In this document: positions 34,933-43,881 of the stretch, one piece after another
Numbering within the stretch: the stretch's first letter is position 1
Layout: each line of letters starts with the position of its first letter
Assembly (NCBI RefSeq): GCF_964332355.1
Contig: NZ_OZ201293.1
Location: 3,162,001-3,226,000 of the forward strand
Length of the DNA stretch: 64,000 bases
Source: Imbroritus primus
GTDB taxonomy: Bacteria; Pseudomonadota; Gammaproteobacteria; Burkholderiales; Burkholderiaceae
Direction: 5' to 3'
Made by a program: the position numbers and the translations under genes
The notes under the pieces: generated by a model
What the model was told of the DNA's origin: nothing
The model's input: only the letters and a program-made list of their open reading frames with translations
Database searches by the model: none

Positions 34933-36087
34933 TCAGCGCAGCATGTTCTTTGCAATAATTAACTGTTGAATCTGCGTGGTGCCTTCGTACAGGCGCAACA
35001 GACGCACATCGCGATAGAAGCGTTCGGCCTTGTACTCAGCGATGTAGCCGGAGCCGCCGTGGATCTGCACGGCTCGGTCGGCCACGCGCCCCACCATCTC
35101 GGTGCAGAACATCTTGGTACACGAGGCCAGCATGCTGACTTCCGGGTCGGCCTGCCCGGCCGGCTTGGCGTCGTAGCGCCGTGCGCAGTCGCGCATCATG
35201 CTCAGCCCGGCATACAGTTCGGCTTGGCTGTCGGCCAGCATGGCCTGTACCAGCTGGAAGTCGGCAATGCGCTGGCCGAACTGCTTGCGTTCCTTGGCAT
35301 ATTCCACGGCATCGCGGATCAGGCGCTCGGCCATCCCGCAGGCCAGCGCGGAGACATGCAGGCGGCCGCGGTCGAGCACTTTCATGGCGGTCTTGAAGCC
35401 CCGCCCCGCTACACCGCCGATGATATTGGCTGCCGGCACGCGCACGCCGTCGAGCACCACGTCGCAGGTCTTGGTGCCGCGCTGGCCCATCTTGCGGTCT
35501 GGCTTACCCAGCGTGATGCCGGGCAGGTCCGCCGGGACGATGAAGGCCGAGATGCCCGAGGCACCCGGGCCATCAGTGCGGGCCATCAGCGTGAAGGCGC
35601 CGGCGCGTGGCGCGTTGGTGATGAAGCGTTTGGTGCCGGTGATCACGTAATGGTCGCCATCCCGTTCGGCGCGCGTCTGCAGCGCAGCCGCATCCGAGCC
35701 GGCATTCGGTTCGGTGAGCGCAAAGGAAATGATCAGCTCGCCGCTGGCGATGCGCGGCAGGTAGTCGGCTTTTTGCGCATCGGTGCCATCCATCAGGATG
35801 CCTTGCGAACCGATGCCGACGTTCGTACCGAACACCGAGCGGAAGGCCAGCGCGGTGTGGCCGAGATCGAATGCCACCTCGCACTCCTGGGCCATCGACA
35901 GGCCGATGCCGTCATACTGCTCGGGAATGGACAGGCCGAACAGGCCCATTTCCTTCATGTCGTCGACAATCTCCTGCGGCACATCGTCTTCTTCCTCGAT
36001 GCGGTTTTCGGCCGGCACCAGACGGGTGTCGATGAAACGCTGCACGCTGTCGCGCAGCAGGGAAAACGATTCGGTATCGATCGCCAT
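34933..36087 (-). CDS. Acyl-CoA dehydrogenase
   Basis: FAD enzyme of 384 residues introducing the first double bond in acyl-CoA oxidation. Signature 1 is FALTEPNAGSDAAAL and signature 2 is QIHGGSGYIAEYKAERFYRDVRLLRLYEGTTQIQ in shortened form here, with the catalytic glutamate in YEGTTQIQ near the C-terminus. AAAGGA precedes the ATG at 36087. It is divergent from a LysR regulator that likely controls it. Chain-length specificity cannot be told. Confidence 0.93.
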   Translation of the reverse strand: MAIDTESFSLLRDSVQRFIDTRLVPAENRIEEEDDVPQEIVDDMKEMGLFGLSIPEQYDGIGLSMAQECEVAFDLGHTALAFRSVFGTNVGIGSQGILMDGTDAQKADYLPRIASGELIISFALTEPNAGSDAAALQTRAERDGDHYVITGTKRFITNAPRAGAFTLMARTDGPGASGISAFIVPADLPGITLGKPDRKMGQRGTKTCDVVLDGVRVPAANIIGGVAGRGFKTAMKVLDRGRLHVSALACGMAERLIRDAVEYAKERKQFGQRIADFQLVQAMLADSQAELYAGLSMMRDCARRYDAKPAGQADPEVSMLASCTKMFCTEMVGRVADRAVQIHGGSGYIAEYKAERFYRDVRLLRLYEGTTQIQQLIIAKNMLR

Positions 36088-36161
36088 GGGGTCCATCCTT
36101 TCGAAAACAATGCCAGCCGGCATGGGCCGGCGAGCATCCAGTCTGATTTGATGCGGCCGTT

Positions 36162-36190
36162 TTGACAATATCCACAGCGGCGAACAGAAT
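36162..36190 (+). promoter_or_regulatory. Sigma70 promoter of the LysR gene
   Basis: TTGACA (36162-36167) and CAGAAT (36185-36190) are separated by 17 bases. The start near 36197 excludes the upstream ATG at 36189 as the initiation codon. Confidence 0.6.
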
Positions 36191-36221
36191 GTCGCAATCT
36201 TTTCAACAAAATCGGATCGTC

Positions 36222-37130
36222 ATGCAGGGAAGCGACCTCACGTTGCTGGTCGATATCGTCGATGCTGGCAATCTCAGCGCCGCCGCGCGCCGGCTCAAGC
36301 TCTCGCGCTCCAGTCTCAGTTACCGCCTGAAGGCATTGGAGCGGGCCGTCGGCGCGCAGCTGTTCAAGCGCACCACGCGCTCGCTAGAGCTGACCGAAGT
36401 CGGGCGCGCGCTGCATGCCCATGGCCAGATCGTGGCGCGCGAGCTTGCGGCCGCGCATGCGACCGTCTCGTCACTGGGCAAGTCGCTGCATGGCAAGGTG
36501 AGCGTGAGCGTGCCGACGGGTTTTGGCCAGGTGTGGCTCAATCCCCTGCTGATCGACTTCAAGCGCCGTCATCCAGGCGTCACGCTGAATGTGGTGTTCG
36601 ACAACCAGATCACCGACCTGGTCTCGGAAGATATCGACATTGCCATCCGCGTGCTGTCGCGTCCGCCGGAATCGCTGGTTGCCACGGACCTCGGCAAGGT
36701 CGACTGGGTGCTGTGCGCCACGCCGGCCTATCTGGCGGCCAATCCGCCGGGGGACGACATCCGCCAGTTGCAGCACGCGCGCATCATCTGCGCGGCGGCG
36801 GTTGGCCAGCCGTTCAAGCTGATCGCGCGCAGCCATTTGGGTAACGACCCGGCACGGCTGGAGATCCGTCTGGTGCCCGAGGTGCAGTCGGAGAATTTCG
36901 CGTTCCTGCGCGACGCCACGCTGGCCAGCCTGGGCCTTGGCATTCTGCCGCGCTATGTCGTCGCTGAACAGCTGCGCAACGGAACCCTGTTGCGGCTATT
37001 CGGCGATCACGAACTGACGGTATTCGGCTCGCACGTCTTTATGCTGACCCTGCCGAGCCGCTACCGTACGCAGGCGACACGCCAGCTGATGACATGGTTG
37101 CGCGAGCGCATCAAGCTCGATGATCTGTAG
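36222..37130 (+). CDS. LysR-family transcriptional regulator
   Basis: A 302-residue regulator with an N-terminal HTH (MQGSDLTLLVDIVDAGNLSAAARRLKLSRSSLSYRLKALE) and a C-terminal periplasmic-binding-like effector domain (VPTGFGQVWLNPLLIDF, GLGILPRYVVAEQLRNG). It is divergent from the acyl-CoA dehydrogenase gene, with the promoters in the 134 bases between. The ligand is unknown. Start chosen from the promoter at 36162-36190. Confidence 0.9.
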   Translation: MQGSDLTLLVDIVDAGNLSAAARRLKLSRSSLSYRLKALERAVGAQLFKRTTRSLELTEVGRALHAHGQIVARELAAAHATVSSLGKSLHGKVSVSVPTGFGQVWLNPLLIDFKRRHPGVTLNVVFDNQITDLVSEDIDIAIRVLSRPPESLVATDLGKVDWVLCATPAYLAANPPGDDIRQLQHARIICAAAVGQPFKLIARSHLGNDPARLEIRLVPEVQSENFAFLRDATLASLGLGILPRYVVAEQLRNGTLLRLFGDHELTVFGSHVFMLTLPSRYRTQATRQLMTWLRERIKLDDL

Positions 37131-37183
37131 CGGTGGTTGCAGCGTTGCTTCATTCCGCGCCGCCGCTTGGCCAGCTGGCGGTA

Positions 37184-37783
37184 TCAGGCGCTGTGGCGGT
37201 ATACCCAGACCTTGCGGACATAGAGCACCACGACGATGATGGCCACCACGGTCGACACCGGATCGAGGTAATGCGATACCGCTTCGAACTGGCTGCCAAG
37301 CATGTAGCCTGCGCTGGCGAGGATCAAGGTCCAGGTGAAGGAGCCGATGGCGCTGTAGAACAGGAATGGCAGGAAAGGCATGCCCATCAGCCCTGCCGGC
37401 AGCGAAATGACCGACCGTACCGCCGGGATCAGGCGCCCGAAACACACCGTGGCGCCGCCATGGCGGTCAAACCAGCGCGCGGCCATGTCGATATCGTCTT
37501 CGGTGATTGCCAGCCAGCGGCCATAGCGGCGCACCAGCTTGCGCACACGCGCTTCACCGAGCGCCCGCCCCGCCCAGTAGAACGGCATCGTGCCGATCAG
37601 TGCGCCGGCCGTGCCGGCCAGCACCACGCCGGCAAAAGTCAGGCTGCCGTCTGCGGCGAGGTAGCCCGCCAGCGGCACGATCAGCTCGGACGGAATCGGC
37701 GGAAAAACGTTTTCGACGAACATCAGCCACATGAGGCCGAGATAGCCCATGCTTTGAATGGTGTCGAGAATCCATGAACCCAT
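37184..37783 (-). CDS. DedA-family inner-membrane protein
   Basis: A 199-residue membrane protein of the DedA/SNARE-associated group, thought to act in lipid (undecaprenyl or phosphatidyl) transport across the inner membrane. The N-terminal re-entrant block contains FVENVFPPIPSELIVPLAGY with the key glutamate, then GALIGTMPFYWAGRALG and GRLIPAVRSVISLPAGLMGM, the family's proton-coupling arginine motif. GGAG precedes the ATG. Confidence 0.92.
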   Translation of the reverse strand: MGSWILDTIQSMGYLGLMWLMFVENVFPPIPSELIVPLAGYLAADGSLTFAGVVLAGTAGALIGTMPFYWAGRALGEARVRKLVRRYGRWLAITEDDIDMAARWFDRHGGATVCFGRLIPAVRSVISLPAGLMGMPFLPFLFYSAIGSFTWTLILASAGYMLGSQFEAVSHYLDPVSTVVAIIVVVLYVRKVWVYRHSA

Positions 37784-37898
37784 CGGTACTCCAGAGAAGT
37801 TGAAAGAAGCAATGCACAGTCCGCGCGGCGATGCGCCGGCGCGACATCCGGAAATGTCGCCAGCGCGACATGCCGCGAGTCACGGATACAATGCGGGG

Positions 37899-38930
37899 AT
37901 GGAGTCGAACGCATGTGCCCCCGCCGAACAGGCCCGATGCTGGAATCTGGCCGCTGCCGCGATCATCGCGGTGACCATTATCGCAGTCCTCAAGCTCCAT
38001 ATCGCGCCCGCACTGATCGTGGGGCTCGGTATTTTTCTCTGGGCGAGATGGATGCTGCGCCTCCTCGACCGTGGCAAGGGCCGCTGGGTGGCCCGTCCGC
38101 TCGTCATGATGATGACGGTGCTGATCGTCATTGCGCTCGGTTTTCTCGCGCAGTTCGGCATCCAGCGCGGACTTGACTACCTGATCCACCAGGGGCCAGG
38201 CTTTCTCACGCAGGTACAGGCGTTGGTCGACCAGTTGCGCGGCCAACTGCCGGCGGCCATCGGCAATGCCCTGCCGACCGATATAGAAAAGCTCAAGGCC
38301 ATCGGCCTGACCACGCTGCGTGACCATGCCGGTTCGCTGGCATCGCTCGGCCGGGAAGGTGTGCATGCCGCCTTCCAGCTCATGCTGGCGACCATCATCG
38401 CGCTGGCCGCGGCACTGGCCACACGTGTCGCCTCGCATGAGCAGGCGGGTCCGCTGACGCGTGCGCTGGCCGGGCGTGGCGAAGATTTTCTGACCTGTTT
38501 CAAGGCGCTGCTCGGTGCCCAGGTGTATATCGCCTGCGCCAACACCACTTTCACCATCATCTACCTGTACGGCATCCTGCCGCGCTTCGATGTCGTGCTG
38601 CCGTACCGCGAACTCGTCTGCCTGCTGACTTTTGGGCTCGGCCTGCTGCCGGTGGTCGGCAACCTCATCGCCAACACGCTGCTGACCGTCATCGCCCTCA
38701 CGCATTCCGTGCTGGTGGCGATCGTGTCGCTGACCTACCTGGTCATCATCCACAAGCTCGAGTACTTCATCAACGCGCGCATCGTCGGTCAGAAGATCCA
38801 CGCCTCGGTGTGGGAGCTGGTATGCGCCATGCTACTGATGGAAGCGATCTTCGGCATCGCCGGGCTGGTGCTGGCTCCGGTGTTCTACGCCTTCATCAAG
38901 ATGCAGCTCAAGCTGGTGCGCTGGCTCTGA
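37899..38930 (+). CDS. AI-2E family (PerM-like) transporter
   Basis: Inner-membrane protein of 343 residues with six or more hydrophobic segments, including AAAAIIAVTIIAVLKLHIAPALIVG near the start and the family end block VWELVCAMLLMEAIFGIAGLVLAPVFYAFI. Members export autoinducer-2 or act as Na+/H+ antiporters; function here is undecided. ATG 37899 begins just before the first membrane helix, and the frame upstream of it is not protein-like. A terminator follows at 38984. Confidence 0.82.
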   Translation: MESNACAPAEQARCWNLAAAAIIAVTIIAVLKLHIAPALIVGLGIFLWARWMLRLLDRGKGRWVARPLVMMMTVLIVIALGFLAQFGIQRGLDYLIHQGPGFLTQVQALVDQLRGQLPAAIGNALPTDIEKLKAIGLTTLRDHAGSLASLGREGVHAAFQLMLATIIALAAALATRVASHEQAGPLTRALAGRGEDFLTCFKALLGAQVYIACANTTFTIIYLYGILPRFDVVLPYRELVCLLTFGLGLLPVVGNLIANTLLTVIALTHSVLVAIVSLTYLVIIHKLEYFINARIVGQKIHASVWELVCAMLLMEAIFGIAGLVLAPVFYAFIKMQLKLVRWL

Positions 38931-38983
38931 GCTTCCAGCAGCCGGGACAGCGAACCTAGGGTATACCTGTATAACCAACAAAT

Positions 38984-39005
38984 CGTTCCCTCGGGGAACG
39001 CTTTT
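38984..39005 (+). terminator. Intrinsic terminator after the AI-2E-family gene
   Basis: Stem CGTTCCC/GGGAACG around a three-base loop is followed by CTTTT. The T-run is short, so efficiency may be modest. Confidence 0.55.
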
Positions 39006-39015
39006 GGCTATGGTG

Positions 39016-39036
39016 TAGCTTTAGTAATAAAAGCTA
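39016..39036 (+). promoter_or_regulatory. Hairpin immediately upstream of the binding-protein gene
   Basis: TAGCTTT-N7-AAAGCTA is a perfect 7-bp inverted repeat ending five bases before the ATG at 39042. It covers the place where the ribosome binding site would be, and no Shine-Dalgarno is visible. Confidence 0.4.
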
Positions 39037-39041
39037 TCAAT

Positions 39042-39959
39042 ATGTCTGCCCCTCGCCTCTTCTCCGCCGCGCTTTTCCTGGCCGCGGCCCTGCCTGCCCT
39101 GGCCCAGCCCCAAGCATCGACGCAAGCGCCCGTCCAGAGCGAAAGCCGCACCCTGAAACGCATCCACGATAGCGGCATGATCAAGCTCGGGTATCGCGAG
39201 TCGGCCCTGCCGTTTTCCTTTGCCGATGCCCGCGACCAGCCGGCTGGCTATGCCGTCGACCTGTGCCTGCGCGTGGCCGAGGCGGTGCGCAAGCAGGAAA
39301 ACCTGCCGAACCTGAAAGTGCGCTGGATTCCGCTCACGCCACAGAACCGTATTCCTGCGGTCAGCAATGGCCTGGTGGACCTCGATTGCGCGCCGAACAC
39401 CAACACCCTCGAGCGCCAGAAGCAGGTAGCGTTCAGCGTGTCCCACTACGTGTCGACGGTGCGTATGCTCGTGCCGCGCGCGGACCACATCAAGGGATTC
39501 GAAGACCTGCGTGGCAAGTCCGTGGTGACCAGCGCCGGCTCCACTGGCGATCGCCATGTGCGCCGCCTGAAGGACGAGTATGGCTATCGTGACATCTATG
39601 CCAAGGACCACGGCGAGTCGTTCCTGCTGCTGGAAACCGGCCGCGCCAAGGCCTTCGTGATGGACGACGTGTTGCTGGCCGGACTCCGTGCCCGAGCGAA
39701 GGAACCGTCAAAGTATGAAATCACCGGCCCGGTGCTGTCGGTCGAGCAGAATGCCCTGATGCTGCAGCGTGACGATCCGCAGTGGAAAGCGTTTGTCGAC
39801 AACACACTGATCGATATCTTCCACAGTCCGCAGATCCGCACGCTGCATGCGCGCTGGTTCGAAAAGCCGATCGGTCCGCGTGGCATCAACCTGCAACTGA
39901 AGCCGAGCAAGGAAGTACTGCAGGCGTGGAAGAAGCCTTCGGACAAGGCTGAGGAGTGA
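39042..39959 (+). CDS. Amino-acid ABC transporter substrate-binding protein
   Basis: Periplasmic binding protein of 305 residues in the SBP_bac_3 family, closest in look to glutamate/aspartate-binding GltI. The signal peptide LFSAALFLAAALPALAQ is cleaved near residue 22. The mature N-terminus contains GMIKLGYRESALPFSFADARDQPAGYAVDLC, with ligand-binding residues in LDCAPNTNTLERQKQVAFS. No permease or ATPase gene is next to it, so it is an orphan receptor in this window. Confidence 0.88.
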   Translation: MSAPRLFSAALFLAAALPALAQPQASTQAPVQSESRTLKRIHDSGMIKLGYRESALPFSFADARDQPAGYAVDLCLRVAEAVRKQENLPNLKVRWIPLTPQNRIPAVSNGLVDLDCAPNTNTLERQKQVAFSVSHYVSTVRMLVPRADHIKGFEDLRGKSVVTSAGSTGDRHVRRLKDEYGYRDIYAKDHGESFLLLETGRAKAFVMDDVLLAGLRARAKEPSKYEITGPVLSVEQNALMLQRDDPQWKAFVDNTLIDIFHSPQIRTLHARWFEKPIGPRGINLQLKPSKEVLQAWKKPSDKAEE

Positions 39960-40118
39960 AGCAGCGTGGCCGGCATGAAGGTGCCGGCTGTCGCGCGGTG
40001 ACGGGCCCCACGGTCGCCGCGCGGCAATATCACTGCAGCCGGTCACCCGGCCGGCGCGTCTGCAGAGCGATTCCCCCGAGACTGGTGATGCTGGTCCGGG
40101 GTGATCTCAACGACGGGC

Positions 40119-41192
40119 TTACGGCGTCACCGTGACGCCGGTTCCCGTTCCCAGCGTGCCGATAGCCGTAGCCCGCTCGAACCCTTCATCGCGGAACAGC
40201 TGCAGTACCGTGTCCGCCGTTTCCGGCGCGCACGCCACCAGCAGGCCGCCACTGGTCTGCGGATCGGTCAGCAGGGCCTGCGCCCAGGTTGGTAGCGCGG
40301 CATCGAGTGAAACCTCCGCACCATAGCCATTCCAGTTGCGTGCCGAGGCGCCGGTCACGCAACCGCCTTCGAGCAGGTGCACGGCTTGCGGCAGGCACGG
40401 TACATCCGCCAGCCGCACCGTGGCCGACAGATGCGAGCCGCGCGTCATTTCCAGCAGATGGCCGAGCAGGCCGAAACCTGTCACGTCGGTCAGCGCATGC
40501 ACGCCGTCGAGCGCGGCGAGGCGCTGGCCCGGCGTATTGAGTTGCGTGGTCGAGGCGATCATCTGCGCATAGCCGTCCGCATCGAGCCGGTCCTTCTTCA
40601 GCGCTGCCGAATAGATGCCGACGCCCAGCCCCTTGCCGAGGATCAGCACATCGCCGGCCCGGGCCGAACGGTTGCGCTTGATCTGGTCGGGATGCGCGAG
40701 ACCCAGCGCCACCAGGCCGTAGATCGGCTCCACGCAGTCGATGGTGTGGCCGCCCGCGACCGGAATACCAGCCGCCGCGCACACCGATTCTCCGCCGGCG
40801 AGGATGCCGCGCACGGTGTCCATCGGCAGCTTGTCGATGGGCATGCCGACCAGCGCCAGCGCCATGATCGGCGTACCGCCCATGGCATACACATCGGAAA
40901 TCGCATTGGTGGCGGCAATGCGGCCGAAATCGTACGGATCGTCGACGATCGGCATGAAGAAATCGGTGGTGGCGATCAGCGCCTGCGTGTCGTTCAGGCG
41001 ATACACCGCCGCATCGTCCGACGACTCGATGCCCACCAGCAACTGCGGCGGTACGGGCAGGCGCTGTGCGCTGCCAGCGAGGATCTGCGACAGCACGCCG
41101 GGTGCGATCTTGCAACCGCAGCCGCCGCCATGCGAGAACGAGGTAAGACGGGTGGAAGGTTGAACCGCGCCGGGTTCAGACGTATGTGCCAT
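40119..41192 (-). CDS. selD: Selenide, water dikinase
   Basis: Makes selenophosphate from selenide and ATP for selenocysteine or 2-selenouridine synthesis. The 357-residue protein has the active-site stretch SHGGGCGCKIAPGVL (catalytic cysteine here, not selenocysteine) and lysine, DDAAVYRL, and GGHTIDCVEPIYGLVALG. GGAG precedes the ATG at 41192. selA, selB or the tRNA-selenouridine synthase gene are not in the window. Confidence 0.95.
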   Translation of the reverse strand: MAHTSEPGAVQPSTRLTSFSHGGGCGCKIAPGVLSQILAGSAQRLPVPPQLLVGIESSDDAAVYRLNDTQALIATTDFFMPIVDDPYDFGRIAATNAISDVYAMGGTPIMALALVGMPIDKLPMDTVRGILAGGESVCAAAGIPVAGGHTIDCVEPIYGLVALGLAHPDQIKRNRSARAGDVLILGKGLGVGIYSAALKKDRLDADGYAQMIASTTQLNTPGQRLAALDGVHALTDVTGFGLLGHLLEMTRGSHLSATVRLADVPCLPQAVHLLEGGCVTGASARNWNGYGAEVSLDAALPTWAQALLTDPQTSGGLLVACAPETADTVLQLFRDEGFERATAIGTLGTGTGVTVTP

Positions 41193-41278
41193 GACTGCTC
41201 CGCGAAAAAACACTGGCGCCGATCATACCCGAGCGCACGTTGCGGCGTACGCGGTCGCCATGGGCATGAGGGATCGGC

Positions 41279-41761
41279 TCAGGCAGTACCACCCTCCGCG
41301 AGGCGCGCCAGCCCGCTCTTCGAGGACTTGATGGTCTGCAGGATGATGTTCGAGCGGATGTCGAGCACGCCCGCCGTGCGGTACAGCCGGTTGACGATGA
41401 AATCCGAGTAGTGCCGCAGGTTGCGCGCCTGCACACGCAGCACGTAGTTGCACTCGCCCGTGATGATGTAGGCCGCCGTCACCTCGGGCCAGTCGCGGAT
41501 CGCCTCGATGAAGGTGTCGTGCCAGCCCTGCACGTCCTGCCGCATCGACACCTGCACCATCGCATCGACCTCGATGCCCAGCTGCTCCAGGTCGAGTTCC
41601 GCGCGGTAGCCGGCGATCACCCCGGCCTCTTCCAGCAGGCGCACGCGGCGCAGGCACGCCGAGGGCGACAGCGCGACGCGTTCGGCCAGGTCCTGGTTGC
41701 TGATGCGGCCGTCTTCCAGCAGCACGGCAAGGATGCGCAGATCGAGGGTATCGAGCGTCAT
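41279..41761 (-). CDS. Lrp/AsnC-family regulator, probable KynR
   Basis: A 160-residue regulator with HTH (ISNQDLAERVALSPSACLRRVRLLE) and RAM domain (VDAMVQVSMRQDVQGW, EVTAAYIITGECNYVLRVQ). It is divergent from kynB and therefore the likely kynurenine-responsive activator, as KynR is in Pseudomonas; the function is inferred. Another ATG six codons upstream (41779) is possible. Two ATGAAATT repeats lie in the shared promoter region. Confidence 0.85.
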   Translation of the reverse strand: MTLDTLDLRILAVLLEDGRISNQDLAERVALSPSACLRRVRLLEEAGVIAGYRAELDLEQLGIEVDAMVQVSMRQDVQGWHDTFIEAIRDWPEVTAAYIITGECNYVLRVQARNLRHYSDFIVNRLYRTAGVLDIRSNIILQTIKSSKSGLARLAEGGTA

Positions 41762-41767
41762 GGCTGC

Positions 41768-41800
41768 ATGAAATTCCATTAATCCAAAGATTATGAAATT
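41768..41800. promoter_or_regulatory. Direct repeats in the kynR/kynB intergenic region
   Basis: ATGAAATT occurs at 41768-41775 and 41793-41800, 25 bp apart, in an A/T-rich region. Candidate operator for the Lrp-type regulator. Confidence 0.35.
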
Positions 41801-41873
41801 TTATGCGAAAAACAACGCTATCCACGCCCAATACGCAAACTCATTTCGCGCTGCACCGCCTATCATGCAGGGC

Positions 41874-42542
41874 ATGACCACGCCCGCCGCGCCCGTCTCC
41901 CGCCCCGCTACTCCGCGCCTGTTCGACATCAGCCCGGTGCTCTCTCCCGCCACGCCCGTGTGGCCGGGTGACACACCCTTTACCGAGGCGCGCACCTGGC
42001 ATATGGGGCCGGACTGCCCGGTGAACGTGGGGCGCTTCACCCTGTCGCCGCATACCGGCGCACATGCCGATGCGCCGCTGCACTATGCGGCCGACGGCTT
42101 GCCGATCGGCGCCGTGCCGCTCGAACCGTACCTCGGGCCATGCCGGGTCATCCACTGCCTTGGCGCCCATCCGCTGGTCCTGCCGGCGCATGTCGAGCCG
42201 TCCCTGCACGGGATACCGCCGCGCGTGCTGCTGCGGACCTACGCGACCGCGCCGCAGGCCACGTGGGATGCCGGGTTCTGCGCCGTCGCGCCGCAGACGA
42301 TCGCCCTGCTGGCCGCCCATGGTGTGCGCCTGATCGGCATCGACACGCCCTCGCTCGATCCGCAGGATTCCAAGAGCATGGACGCGCACCGCATGATCGC
42401 CACGCACCGCATGGCGATTCTCGAAGGGCTCGTGCTCGATGCCGTGCCCGCTGGCGATTACGAACTGATCGCCCTGCCGTTGCGGCTCGCGCATCTCGAT
42501 GCCAGCCCCGTGCGTGCGGTGCTGCGCACCCTGCCGCCATGA
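41874..42542 (+). CDS. kynB: Kynurenine formamidase
   Basis: Hydrolyses N-formylkynurenine to kynurenine and formate. The 222-residue metal-dependent cyclase/formamidase has the metal-binding motif HTGAHADAPLHY (residues about 60-70). ATG 41874 begins MTTPAAPVSRPATPRLFDISP; ATG 41865 is three codons earlier, and further upstream frame is not conserved. First gene of the kyn operon. Confidence 0.95.
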   Translation: MTTPAAPVSRPATPRLFDISPVLSPATPVWPGDTPFTEARTWHMGPDCPVNVGRFTLSPHTGAHADAPLHYAADGLPIGAVPLEPYLGPCRVIHCLGAHPLVLPAHVEPSLHGIPPRVLLRTYATAPQATWDAGFCAVAPQTIALLAAHGVRLIGIDTPSLDPQDSKSMDAHRMIATHRMAILEGLVLDAVPAGDYELIALPLRLAHLDASPVRAVLRTLPP

Positions 42543-42612
42543 ACGCAGGGAGCTTCATGCGCCGTCGCTGCTGCCGTTGTTGTTCACACCATTCTGTTCC
42601 AGGATCTTCACC

Positions 42613-43863
42613 ATGTTGACCCGCCAAGACTGCCTCGCCCGCGACGCCGACGACCCGCTCGCGCCGCTGCGTGCGCGCTTTGCCCTGCCCGAGGGCGTGA
42701 TCTATCTCGATGGCAATTCGCTTGGCGCGCGCCCCCGCGCGGCGCTGCAACGCGCACAGCAGGTGATCGCCGAAGAATGGGGCGAGGGACTGATCCGCAG
42801 CTGGAACACCGCGCACTGGTTCACGCTGCCGCAGCGTCTCGGCAACAAGCTGGCACCGCTGATCGGCGCGCATGCAGATGAAGTGGTCATCACCGACACC
42901 ACCTCGATCAATCTCTTCAAAGTGCTCGCCGCCGCGCTGCGCGTGCAGGACGAACGTGCCCAGGCACGGCGCGTCATCGTCTCGGAGCGCAGCAACTTTC
43001 CCACCGACCTGTATATCGCCCAGGGCCTCGCCGACCTGTTGCAGCGCGGTTATACGCTGCGCCTGATCGACGCCCCCGACGAACTCGGAACCGCCATCGG
43101 CGACGACACCGCGGTGGTCATGCTCACGCATGTGAACTACCAGACCGGCCACATGTACGACATGGCTGCCGCCACCGCGCTGGCCCATGCCAGGGGCGCG
43201 CTGACGGTCTGGGACCTGGCGCACTCCGCCGGTGCGGTTCCTGTCGACCTGCATGCGGCGCAGGCAGACTATGCGATCGGCTGTACCTACAAGTATCTGA
43301 ACGGCGGCCCCGGCGCCCCGGCTTTCGTGTGGGCCGCGCCTGCACTGCGCGACTGCTTCTGGCAGCCCCTGTCGGGCTGGTGGGGTCACGCCCGGCCGTT
43401 TGCCATGCAGCCTGACTACCAGCCGCATGACGGCATCACGCGCTTCATGTGCGGGACCCAGTCGATTACCGCACTGGCCATGGTCGAGTGCGGCCTCGAT
43501 ATTTTTGCAGAAACCGACATGACCGCCATCCGGCGCAAATCGCTCGCGCTGACTGACCTGTTTATCGCGCTGGTGGAGCAGCGTTGTAGTCAGCACGCGC
43601 TGACGCTGATCACACCGCGCGACCATGCGCAGCGCGGCAGCCATGTCAGCTACGCGCATGCGGAAGGCTATGCCGTGGTGCAGGCGCTGATCGCGCGCGG
43701 CGTTATCGGCGACTACCGCGAACCGCAGATCATGCGCTTTGGCTTCACCCCGCTCTATACAGGTTACGCGGACGTGTGGGATGCCGTGGAGATCCTGCGC
43801 GACGTGCTCGACAGCGAGGCCTGGCGTGCCCCGCAATTCCAGGCGCGCGGCCTGGTGACCTGA
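42613..43863 (+). CDS. kynU: Kynureninase
   Basis: PLP-dependent enzyme that splits kynurenine to anthranilate and alanine. The 416-residue protein contains IYLDGNSLGARP, the helix VWDLAHSAGAVPVDLHA and the PLP lysine in GCTYKYLNGGPGAP. The ATG at 42613 is preferred because it has AGGATC upstream and begins the family N-terminus MLTRQDCLARD; the open frame upstream of it continues through the kynB end and is rejected. It follows kynB after 70 bases. Confidence 0.96.
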   Translation: MLTRQDCLARDADDPLAPLRARFALPEGVIYLDGNSLGARPRAALQRAQQVIAEEWGEGLIRSWNTAHWFTLPQRLGNKLAPLIGAHADEVVITDTTSINLFKVLAAALRVQDERAQARRVIVSERSNFPTDLYIAQGLADLLQRGYTLRLIDAPDELGTAIGDDTAVVMLTHVNYQTGHMYDMAAATALAHARGALTVWDLAHSAGAVPVDLHAAQADYAIGCTYKYLNGGPGAPAFVWAAPALRDCFWQPLSGWWGHARPFAMQPDYQPHDGITRFMCGTQSITALAMVECGLDIFAETDMTAIRRKSLALTDLFIALVEQRCSQHALTLITPRDHAQRGSHVSYAHAEGYAVVQALIARGVIGDYREPQIMRFGFTPLYTGYADVWDAVEILRDVLDSEAWRAPQFQARGLVT

Positions 43864-43881
43864 ACGCAAGCGAGTGTTTCC

